Shown here in pieces: positions 7,827 to 16,838 of a stretch of 19,887 nt of DNA (position 1 is its first letter; each line of letters starts with the position of its first letter). The stretch spans positions 101,560 to 121,446 of the forward strand of contig QKYT01000076.1 in assembly GCA_003550305.1 (NCBI GenBank), read 5' to 3'. The DNA is from Glomus cerebriforme (Eukaryota > Glomeromycota > Glomeromycetes > Glomerales > Glomeraceae). A program made the position numbers and the translations under genes. The notes below the pieces were generated by a model. The model had not been told where the DNA came from. It saw nothing but the letters and a program-made list of their open reading frames with translations, and did not search any database.

Positions 7827-10800
7827 CTACCTTTGATTATTTTCCCACTTTCCAAATCCAAAATTTTCTTTTCTTTCTCCACTCCTTCGTTTATAAGAAT
7901 TTCTCCTCCTTTCAAATCTTCCTCTCTCATCATATTTATTTTTTGGAGGTAATTTAATTCCTTGCCCTTTCCATTTTTTCGCTAATAAATTTCTATTTTG
8001 TAATATATGATCATATTCTGCTTCATTATAACATAAATTCATCACTTTTTTATATGCCATTTCATCATCATTTTCCACACATTTTTGTAACAATAATGTA
8101 AAATCTTGTGTATTAGGCCTTTGTAAACTTGATAAATTTTGTAATAATCTAATAGCACCATGTATTTCATTACATCTATAAATAATAATAAATAATAAAT
8201 TAACATTATATATTAAAATCCTTTTTTATAATGATGAAGTGAATGATTAATGATAAAACAATCACTTTACCTAGCTAATGTCTTAATCATTAATTTATAA
8301 ATTTCATATTCCATTTTTTCAGTTATACCAATATTTTTAAATAAATTATTCTTATCGTACTCATCTTTATAATTTTTTTCAATCTCTTTAATTTGTTCCG
8401 TTCGCCAATTTTCCCAATCTCGCCAGATACTCCAAGATTCATCAACTCTTTTATGTTTATAACATACCATTAATCCGTTTAAAAATATCCATCCATTTAA
8501 TTTAATATTATTTTTTGGTATAAAATTTTTATAAAAATTAAATACATTATGATAATTAGATTTTTTAATTAAAATATTGAAATATGAAATAATTAATTTA
8601 GGTGATAAATTTATAATATTCGCTTTTGATGTAATTATATAATTGAAAACCATTTCTGCTTCTTTAACAGTTTGTGAAATAGTGACGGGAATATTATTTA
8701 ATAATGGATAAGTAGTTGATCCTAATATTAACAAGTCGCGATTTTCCAAAATTGTATTTTCTGATTGTGTTTCCTCTGATATTATTAATTCTGATCGTGA
8801 TTCTTGATTTGTTTCAACCTTTTCTTCTAATAATTCTTTTTGATGATCCTGAGATAATCCCAAAGAATAATTTTTATTATCATTCTCAGATGACAAAACT
8901 TCTTTTTCTAATTGTTTATCTTTCAATATTTTTTCATGTTGACTTCTACTTATATAATTCATGGGTTCTTTATATGTAGAATATGTCCAAAATAAATTTG
9001 TAAATGTTAATTCATCTGGAGCTAATGATGGATCGATCTTTGAACTATATAAATAAATTAAAATTAAATAATATCTTCATGATTTAAAAATATCTGTTAG
9101 CAACATAAATGTCACCTTTATAATCATTCACCTTTGCATCATTGTTACTAATAAACTCCTAGCCATTTGTAAATCTCCATTCTTTGAACATGCAACCATT
9201 AATGAATTACATGTAGTAATATCAGGCTGATATCCATATTCTCTCATCTCTCGTAATATTTTGAACGCTTCTTCATAATAATGTAAGAATTTTAATTAAG
9301 AATATTATATATAATAAATATAATGCAATTTGGTAATATTAACTATATATTAAAGGATATCTTTTCTTTTTGCACAAGCATGAATCAAGGAATTAAATGT
9401 AACATCAGTTGGGCATAATCCTCTTTCTTTCATTTCTTGATATAAATCGAAAGCTCTTTCGGCATTTTCTTCCTATTATATATAAAAAATTATGGATTTT
9501 TTTTTCAATATCATAAAAATTATAATTACAATATAAACTTACCTTTGCACATGCATGAATCATCAAACTAAATGTAACTTCATCAGGTTGACATACTTCC
9601 AACCGCATATGATCAAATGTCGTCCACGCACGGTCCATATCTCCATTATCAGTACATCCTTTAATAAGGGTTGTAAATATAGGCTATGTTAAAAAAAAAG
9701 AGACAAGTTTAATAAGTATTTCAAAAAAAGATTATACATTCTGGATAATATCAATTAACCTGAGTTGGTATTACTCCATTGTTTTTCATTTTAGAATATA
9801 CATTAAATGCATCGTCGATTCGATTATGTTTATTATATGCTTTAATCAAATTAGCATAACTATGAACTGTTGGCTCAAGTCCAGCTAAATATGATAATTA
9901 AAAATAAATAATATGTTGTAATTATATTTGACCCAAAACACTTGTAAATAAAAAGATATTTACCAGTTTCAATTGAATCAAATGATTCTATTGATTTTTG
10001 CAATTCTCCAACAGAAGCATAAAGATTTATTAAATGATCATATGTGATGATATTAGGAACAACACCTGCTTTCTAAATAAAATTGATTAATTAGAATATA
10101 AATGTGAACATTTACTCAATTGGACATATATACTTCTAATTGGACATCCAATTGGATATATCTGTCCAATTGGATGTCCAAATCCAATTGTATTAATTGG
10201 ACATTGTTAAAATCCAACACTGAATGTGACGAATTAAAAAAAAAAAATGACGATCTTTGTTTTATTCTAACCTCCATCAATGAAAATATATCCAATGCTT
10301 CATCAGTTCGTTCCGTTAATACCTATAAAAAAAAATAATTATTATTATTATATTTGGAAAAAAAAAAATTTTTATATAAAATATGATTATTAACTTACAC
10401 AAGCATATAACCAATTATTAAACTGTTCTATAGATCTTAAATTTTCTTTTTTCGTTCGAGTTAACAAGTATACTTGTTCTCGTTTTGATGCTTGTAAATC
10501 ATTAACAGAAGGGAAAGATAGTTCTTGATTAGCTTGAAGAGAATCAGGTCCTTTCTCATCCGTAATTGGTAATTTAAGATCTCGTCGTCGATGAAAAGGT
10601 TTGGGTGGTGCAGAAATTGCTTTATAAAATTGTGAAAGAAAATCTTCTGATAATGATTGTTGATTATTTTCTGACTAAATAGGTCAAGTTAAATAAGAAT
10701 TGATTTTTTTTTTAAAAGGTATGATTTTTTTTTTTTAAAAAAAAAAGGAAAAATTAAAAGTATTAAATAATTAATTATACACACTTCTAAAGTTGTAACT

Positions 10801-11108
10801 TGTTTATCAAATGTTGATATTTTCTGTTCCAACTTCTTTATATCTTTTTCTGATTGTACAATTCTTTCATGAAGATTTAATCTATAATATTAAATGAAAC
10901 ATATAAATAAATTTTCTTTAATAATATTAAAAAAAAAAAGTTTTTAAAAAATTGCGAGTTGTCAAAGTGTTTACTTTTTATTTACATTACTACGTTGTCG
11001 AAGAAATAAAGAATAAAGTGAATTTTTTGGTCGTATTTCATAAAAAAATGTATTATGTAAAGATAATAAATTAATTCTATTAAAATTTTTTAATTTAGAA
11101 GAGAACAT
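7827..11108 (-). CDS. Pentatricopeptide-repeat (PPR) protein, probably mitochondrial
   Basis: My model has eleven exons (high to low): 10975-11108, 10785-10881, 10399-10674, 10272-10322, 9964-10072, 9760-9884, 9543-9683, 9361-9472, 9132-9282, 8271-9044 and 7827-8175. They join in phase to 772 aa. Ten of the exon joins are GT-AG except one, after exon 8, which is AT-AC. Seen: a basic, hydroxylated N-terminus with no acidic residue before E24 (likely mitochondrial presequence), a short coiled coil (about 46-77), then about eight ~35-residue PPR units from ~160 to ~425 (for example VTFNSLIHACAK), a charged linker (about 430-503), further PPR-like helices and a tail rich in Arg/Lys (about 735-772). 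Family knowledge: PPR proteins bind organellar RNA in a sequence-specific way and act in its maturation, stability or translation. It resembles fungal CCM1-type factors in general layout, but I cannot assign orthology. The start is the first in-frame ATG, just downstream of the divergent promoter. Confidence 0.9.
9283..9360 (-). other. AT-AC minor-spliceosome (U12-type) intron in the PPR gene
   Basis: Read on the minus strand, the 78-nt intron begins ATATCCTTT, an exact match to the U12-type AT-AC donor, and ends TTCTTAC. ATTCTTAAT, close to the U12 branch consensus TTCCTTAAY, ends 12 nt before the acceptor, within the short distance typical of this class. Splicing here makes codon GAT (D349) and joins CAKRK to DYYEEAF, restoring a 36-residue PPR unit. 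Without splicing the frame stops at TAA four codons on. No GT-AG alternative keeps the repeat. Confidence 0.88.
10140..10181. repeat. Perfect 17-bp inverted repeat inside a PPR-gene intron
   Basis: TTGGACATCCAATTGGA (10140-10156) and its exact complement (10165-10181) flank an 8-nt loop. Further copies of the word AATTGGACAT lie at about 10118 and 10195, so this is a small cluster of CCAATTGG-based repeats. It lies in the intron between exons 4 and 5 (10073-10271), and would form a strong hairpin in the pre-mRNA. A 72-codon frame on the plus strand here is only a by-product of the repeats. Confidence 0.8.
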
Positions 11109-11352
11109 TATGTGAAGAACTGAAAAAAAAAAATTTCCAGATAATTTTTTTTTTCACGATAACAGATAATCGACATGTCTGTGTTACTGTACATTGGTTG
11201 ATTCAACGACCAATCGAAATTTTTAAATCAACACACAATTAACCAATCACAGTTTGTCAAATATCATGCGTCATGTGCGTCATTTGAAATCCCATAATTT
11301 TTATCAACACAATTTTTTAGAGATATATAAGTTAGATGAGGGATATATAGTT
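11109..11352. promoter_or_regulatory. Divergent promoter between the PPR gene (-) and U6 snRNA (+)
   Basis: The 244-bp interval lies between the PPR start codon and the U6 5' end. It contains ATTGGTTG (11193-11200) and ACCAAT (11209-11214), two CCAAT-box cores in opposite orientation, a third CCAAT at 11243-11247, and TGCGTCAT twice (11267-11274 and 11276-11283), which lies about 70-86 bp before U6. TGCGTCAT resembles ATF/CREB half-sites. The assignment of any of these to either gene is inference. Confidence 0.6.
11324..11330 (+). promoter_or_regulatory. TATA box of the U6 gene
   Basis: TATATAA lies 23-29 bp before the inferred U6 5' end, the usual spacing for RNA polymerase III U6 promoters. 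Confidence 0.7.
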
Positions 11353-11377
11353 GTCGTCTCTTCGGAGCGACACTTAT

Positions 11378-11409
<32 letters not shown>

Positions 11410-11470
11410 GGCCCCTGCACAAGGATGACACGTTATCTTGAGTGGATAGCTGCTACGGCAGCAAAATTTT
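11353..11470 (+). ncRNA. U6: U6 spliceosomal snRNA
   Basis: U6 forms the catalytic core of the major spliceosome. Seen: the 5' stem-loop GTCGTCTCTTCGGAGCGAC with a cUUCGg loop; the near-universal block AAAATTGGAACGATACAGAG; the ACAGAGA box that pairs with the 5' splice site (11393-11399); the AGC catalytic triad (11405-11407); and the internal stem-loop segment GCCCCTGCACAAGGATGACA. After this comes a short stem GTTATC/GATAGC, then a hairpin GCTGC-TACG-GCAGC (11449-11462), then AAAA and a T run. The match to the conserved part of known U6 leaves no doubt about identity. The 5' end is set by homology; the 3' end is set by the Pol III terminator and is good to a few bases. The terminal hairpin is not in human or yeast U6 as I know them. 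Confidence 0.97.
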
Positions 11471-11476
11471 TTTTTT
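11467..11476 (+). terminator. RNA polymerase III terminator of U6
   Basis: A run of ten T directly follows the terminal hairpin and four A of the U6 gene. T runs of four or more end Pol III transcripts. Confidence 0.9.
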
Positions 11477-12602
11477 GAAAAAATTTCCAATATTATTAAT
11501 ATTATTTATTTATTTAAAAAAGGTTTAATAAAATTATCCGTTATGGAAAATAGTATTATCTGTTATATTATATTAAAAAGATTTAATAAAATTCTTTTTT
11601 TTTTTAAAGTTTATTTTCCGTTATGGAAAAATAGTATTATAAAAAGTCTGAAAAATTTTTTAATTAAAAAAAAAGGTACCAACAAATAAAAGTTAGAAAA
11701 TCATGCAATATTACTAAAATTTTTATCTGAATGAACTGCTTACATGATCGGCAAAAACCGAATTTCGTGAATACTTACTATGGAATATATGGAAAATAAA
11801 AATAAGGATCAAAAAATTATAATATAGTTGGGGTTAAATTAACCCAAGTTAGAATAATCATTTGCAAATTGGGCTAAGAATTTAATTATCCCTTAAATGG
11901 ATGTCCCCGAAAAATTTTTTTGATCGATTACCTAAAATCAAGATCATCAATTTACGTGACCCTTTTTTTTTTTTAACCAGTTAAATAATGAACGGTTAAA
12001 ACAAACACCTTTTGTACCGTAAAAGATTTTGATCTCAAATAATAAAGTTTTTTATAAGTAATAAAAGGTGATATTTTAACTAAAATAAGGTTTCAACATA
12101 ATGATTTCGGCAATTATCGAAACTATCCTATTTCAGTAACTCATTAAAAATATCGTTAATTTGAACTATCCGATCTAAGTAGGTGATATAAATCTGAAAT
12201 GGGTGATAAATAACATTACTGAAAGTACTGTATTTATGTTCATTTATAGTGGCGTCATTCAATATGATTTTCAATCCTATATACAGTATAACAGTATGTG
12301 TGTTTGTGCGAAATTATATAATGCAAAAATTGTAATTGCCTAATTGGCGTGCGCAAGTGACGCATTTGCTTACTGAATTTGTTAATTCACCTACATAGAA
12401 TTTTCCTGTGCAAGCGCACATGTCCGCACTGTACTGGTGTTACTGTTGTAAGTGGCGTTTTTTAATCGAAATTTGAGAAAATTTAAATTTTAAATATTTA
12501 TCTTTTAATTGTTATGCGTTTTTATTATAAAAATTAATTTTATGTATGAAATACTTGAATGTTTTTTTTTGATGGGATCGGAAAAAAGATTTTAAATCTT
12601 CA

Positions 12603-12626
12603 AATACGCGAAAATTTTCGCGTATT
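12603..12626. repeat. 24-bp perfect palindrome
   Basis: AATACGCGAAAA is followed directly by its exact complement. It is rich in CG in otherwise CG-poor DNA. The function is unknown. Confidence 0.9.
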
Positions 12627-12684
12627 ACAGCTTTATTTACTTGTATTATGCTTAACTATTGTCTTTTTTTTTCGTGCAGGAAAA

Positions 12685-12706
12685 ACTGCGCAAATACTGC
12701 GCATTT
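12685..12706. repeat. 11-bp tandem repeat containing GCGC
   Basis: ACTGCGCAAAT is followed at once by ACTGCGCATTT. It lies 60-80 bp after the perfect palindrome and shares its GCGC/CGCG character. Confidence 0.8.
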
Positions 12707-14637
12707 ATTATTGTTAAATTTTTTTTGATTGGTTCCACTTGTTATATCAAAAAAAAATCATTTGTTAATTATGTATTTTGTACCTTTGTTTCATAATCAC
12801 AAGTTTATAAATTAACTAATTAAGGTATAAATGCAATCAAAATTTTGTTAAGATTGGCTTGCATTAAGCGATCAAAAGTAATTGTTCTTTTGTTAACCTG
12901 TATTACTATACTTTTAAAGTTTATAGTTATTAGTCTTTTTTTTTTTTTTTTTACACTGAAAATACTATTATATTTATATCAAATGCAGCAGGATAACCTT
13001 ATAGTTTTCGTTTTATAGTTTTACTTTACTAAAAGTTTATTAATAGCTTATCAAAAAAAAAAAAACAAAAACCAGCCATAATAAATCACGAATAAAATTT
13101 GTTAGAAAAACAGATAAGAAATAATCGAGTACTAATATATAATATACATATGAAACAATTTTTGATTATTTGTTTATTCTAGTACATATTTGGTTACAAC
13201 ATTTTTAACTTATTTTACTTTTAGTAAAACAATTTTGGAATAGTAAAAAAATTTCATTCTTTTCTTACTATATATGTTGTATCCAATAATAATTTTCTTT
13301 TTTGAGATACGTTACATTTTTATTATTTATTACTTTTTTTTTACTGATAGTAATGCAAGTACTAAATTAGTTCATTACCGCAATGATTTGAAGAAAAAAA
13401 AGATCTAAATTTGTGGTTAAGGTTTCACCATTTAGATCATTGTTTTATTATTGTTAAAAGAAAAAAATTTTTTTTTTTTTTACATCAAGACTTTTATGGT
13501 TAAACCATAGAAAGTGAAATTCCCATCATTTTTTTCGAGGATAAATTTTAACGGTATCCTTTTTTTTTTTTTTACGATCGAAATTGGAATAGTTTTATTT
13601 ATGAATTCGAAAAAAAAAAGAGAAAAAAAAAACATTTCAACCACTTTGTTTTGCCATGCATTTTCTTATTAATATTTGAAAATTGAATCAAATTTTATGC
13701 AATGCGAGAATACTTTAAATTTTCTTGTGATCAAGGAGCTCTTTTTTCAAATATTTGCAGATCTGTTTGTTAAAAAAAATTTTTTTTTTTTTTTTTTTAA
13801 AGATTTCTTTTAAAATTTTTATTCTTTTATTTTATTTTTATATTTTAAAATAATAAAAATGAATATTTCTAGAAAATTAATTGAAGCATTGACAAAATAA
13901 TATACAAAGTTCGTATTTAATTCTTTTTTTTTTTTTTTTACGTTAAAAAAAAAGGGGAAAACGTCAATCCTTTAAAGATAATAATATAATAATATGATTA
14001 AATAAAAAGAAAAATATATACATTCATTGCTTAAGCCATATAAAGATGGCCCTGAATTTCTATAAAAAATCATGTAATGAAAAAAGGTAAAAGTTGTAAA
14101 GGAATAAAAATAAAATAAAATCGAAAATCAATATCGAGAAAATAATAATAGGGGTTTTTTTTTTTACATAAAAATACTTAAATAATTACATGATTTTTTT
14201 AATAGATTCATATGAGTTGTTTTATTTTTACAAGGTAAGGATTACTAAGACCCTTAAAAACTTAATTATAATTTGTGACATGAGACGAGAAGATTGGATG
14301 ATGTTGACCAAATCTTTCATTTCATGTCGATAAATTGTTTTTATAAAAATTAATCACCATAAATATTAATGACATGTGACAACTATGTGGAGCAATAAAT
14401 CCAGAATTAAAATTACATTTCATACTGAATTCACTGAGAATACATACGAACGCCCGCGTATGAACCCAGCAAATAATAAATTATTCTAAGGCGAGTGAGT
14501 AATTATAGTTTGGATTTGATCATAAATTATATTTACAGTCACCTATAAAAATTTGAGAAATAAAATTTAATATGAATTCTACATATTAAAATTCAATGTA
14601 AAAAAAAAAAAAAATCAAATAAAAAATACTTACAAAA

Positions 14638-15567
14638 TTAACAAGTAATCTGACGACGACATTGCATCTTTTGTGGAAGATGGGAAGGAATACCGGTCGC
14701 ATGAATAGTTGATGGTGGAGGTGTATTTGGTCTAGAAGGAATATTAGAACAACAACTTCCTGTTCTTTGCCTCTGTTTTTTATTTAGTGATGTTACGGGT
14801 GTTACAGGGATATGATTAATAAAGTTTGTTGGAGAATAAATTCCTGATGGAGTATTAGATCTAGAAGGTAATTGAGAAGCTTTATTTGGTGAACCAGGAC
14901 TTTTTGTTGGAATTTGTGGAATTTGACGTGACATTGTTGGAGGTGAAATTGCTCCAGAAGGAGTTACGGCCCTTGAAGTTGGAATACTAGAAGTTATTAC
15001 TGAAATTCCAGAATTTGGAGTCCATGATCTTCCAATCATTTTTGAAGGTGATATAAGTCCGTCAGTCGGACTTGGTGATTTTGATGCACTAGATTTTGAA
15101 CCTTGTCTCGTTGGTCTCATCGGTAATTGAGATTCTGTTGGAATTTTCATATTTATTGCTTTCTGACAATCGGATTTCATATTTTCGACAAGTTTTAAAA
15201 TACGCTCATATATAATTTCTTCTTCTTTACTTATAGACGATATTACATCCGATATTTCATCATTATTGAAATTATCAACATCGTTTTTACAAATTAAACC
15301 ATTCTTTACTTCTACAATATCTTCCTTCTTTGAAGGAATAACGTCCTTTTCAGCACTTTTCATATGTGATATTGTTTGTCTCAATTTATTACATTCTTCA
15401 TTTGACTCCTTTAAAGAGGCTTCCAGTTCTGCAACACGTTTTTCTAAAGCAGAGTTTGAGGTTCTTAATAACTTATTTTCTACTTCTACAGCTCGTTGTT
15501 CTAAAGAGTCAAGTCTCTTTTCTCTTTTCTCATCGGTCTGTACTTGTACCAAAAGTGGATGTGCCAT
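14638..15567 (-). CDS. Coiled-coil protein with SxIP-rich basic tail; candidate microtubule plus-end protein
   Basis: Single coding exon of 309 aa from ATG 15567 (context AACAATGG). The frame is open further upstream to an ATG at 15747, but that part is Phe/Lys low-complexity sequence and is read as 5' untranslated. Seen: a heptad coiled coil at about residues 12-70, an acidic helical region (about 80-135), then a long disordered Ser/Pro/Thr tail with little acid and many Lys/Arg (about 142-309). The tail has six [ST]x[IL]P motifs: SQLP 146, SSIP 193, SQLP 231, SNIP 274, TGIP 291 and SHLP 295. Three of them begin a loose repeat, [IL]P-(T)SR-xxTP-(SG)-xxSP. Many SP/TP sites suggest proline-directed kinase control. 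Family knowledge: SxIP in a basic Ser/Pro-rich context binds the EB1 cap at growing microtubule ends. The role is inferred; no family is recognised. GTAAGT five bases after the stop suggests an intron in the 3' untranslated region. Confidence 0.82.
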   Translation of the reverse strand: MAHPLLVQVQTDEKREKRLDSLEQRAVEVENKLLRTSNSALEKRVAELEASLKESNEECNKLRQTISHMKSAEKDVIPSKKEDIVEVKNGLICKNDVDNFNNDEISDVISSISKEEEIIYERILKLVENMKSDCQKAINMKIPTESQLPMRPTRQGSKSSASKSPSPTDGLISPSKMIGRSWTPNSGISVITSSIPTSRAVTPSGAISPPTMSRQIPQIPTKSPGSPNKASQLPSRSNTPSGIYSPTNFINHIPVTPVTSLNKKQRQRTGSCCSNIPSRPNTPPPSTIHATGIPSHLPQKMQCRRQITC

Positions 15568-16838
15568 TGTTTTTTTAAATAAATAAAATATCTGTATTAT
15601 ATATGAAAGTTTTTTTTTTTTATAAAAAAAAAAAAAAAAAGTTTGAGAATTGAAATTATAAAAGTATTTACAATATAGCAAAGTTTTTAAAGTTTTAAAA
15701 AAGTGGAAATATTTATCCGTGAGTGAGTTTGCCGCGAAGGTCTTCAACGCGGGTATCTCGTTGCGTTTGAGCTTTTATTGGAGTTTAAGCGTACTGCACA
15801 AGTTACGCATAATAAGTGGCTTCCCCTACTTGGTGTAGCTTGATAAATCTTCTTTGTTTTTTTTTTGGTTTCCTAATAGGTCACATGAAAAACTATAATC
15901 CGCGGGGCACTGCATTTTCGTACACACAAGATAAAAAAAAAAAAAATTTGTACTGAATCTATTTTTTTTTACTTTAAAATCAAGCCACTAACTCAATTTT
16001 TATCATCAATTATGGTTTATGTAATAAATAAATATAAATATATACTGTATAATAAATAATTCTACATTTCAAAAGTCGAGAAGTAGAAGTTAAAGTTGAT
16101 CAAACAGTTTCGCTCATTGTTTCACAACATTAATTTATAATCTCTACTTAAATCGGTACCAATTAAGGAAATCGTAGGGTTATATAAAATATTATATAAT
16201 TTTTGCCCCACATTGGGCGAAAAAAAAAGTTAAAATTTGGTTATTTAATTTATTCATCTTCGGGGGTTGGCAAATTAATAGTAAACCGTAAATAGCTGTA
16301 AATATTTGGTAAATATTAATGTAAAAAAAATAAATGTAGTGTGTTATTAATCCATTATTGGCGAAATATTTATCTGTTATTTTTTTAGTGTGAATATTAA
16401 GATTTAAACTTTCTTTGGTCATCATTGTATTTTTTGAATGACAAATAATAGTATTTTTTTTAAAAAATCAAAAACCAAACCAATTTGGATCTTCAGTTAA
16501 TTTTTTAAATCATGCATTTGTGACTTTCAAAAAAACTGCGTATAATCTTGAAAGTCTGAGCTCAACTTTCACAAAATTCACTGATCTGTCACTCAAAAAC
16601 ACATATAGAATGGGAAATAAAAGGATGTGATCTGGTGATAAATCACCCAATCTGATATAGATTCTGCAATGATAAAGTGTTCACATGTGGTTTTGGCGTT
16701 CCTGGCGTATTTTTTCATTTGTACATTTTGTACAACCATTCATTAAGGTAATGACCTGCTAGACACATTTCTTGGGGCATTGATTCTTTTTCTACCAAAT
16801 ATTCTGCTTTTTTGTAATAGTTAAGGAAGAAATACAAA
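15568..16838. other. Divergent intergenic region between the coiled-coil gene and the PYQ-rich gene
   Basis: Should hold both promoters. Near the minus-strand gene the DNA is less AT-rich (about 15720-15840 and 15895-15930, including CCGCGGGG), which fits a promoter or 5' untranslated exon. A palindrome GGTGATAAATCACC sits at 16634-16647. Near the plus-strand gene, AAG|GTAATG (16748) and TTTTTTGTAATAG (to 16820) could bound a 73-bp intron in the 5' untranslated region. A 77-codon minus-strand frame at 16192-16425 has no recognisable features and is not called. Confidence 0.45.

Larger units (their letters stand above)
11477..14637. other. Long gene-poor AT-rich region
   Basis: About 3.2 kb with no credible coding frame on either strand, no tRNA boxes and very many A/T homopolymers. 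A less AT-rich patch lies at about 12300-12460 (contains GTGCGCAAGTGACGC and GCAAGCGCAC) and another at about 12590-12710; they could be regulatory or the relic of an older gene. Small inverted repeats occur at 13402-13438 (GATCTAAAT arms) and 13495-13509 (TATGGTT-A-AACCATA). The last ~400 bp is probably the 3' untranslated region of the minus-strand gene ending at 14638. Confidence 0.5.

Noticed and set aside
10120..10338. 72-codon plus-strand frame rich in SNW
   Set aside because: Produced by the CCAATTGG repeats inside an intron of the opposite-strand PPR gene.
15568..15747. 60-residue N-terminal extension of the coiled-coil protein from ATG 15747
   Set aside because: Phe/Lys/Tyr-rich low-complexity sequence encoded by poly-A/T; the downstream ATG has a better context and starts the recognisable protein.
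15780..15845. Possible tRNA-like or snRNA-like patch with higher GC
   Set aside because: No A-box/B-box pair and no cloverleaf could be drawn; more likely promoter or 5' untranslated DNA.
16192..16425. 77-codon minus-strand frame
   Set aside because: No recognisable motif, very AT-biased codons and no splice or context support.
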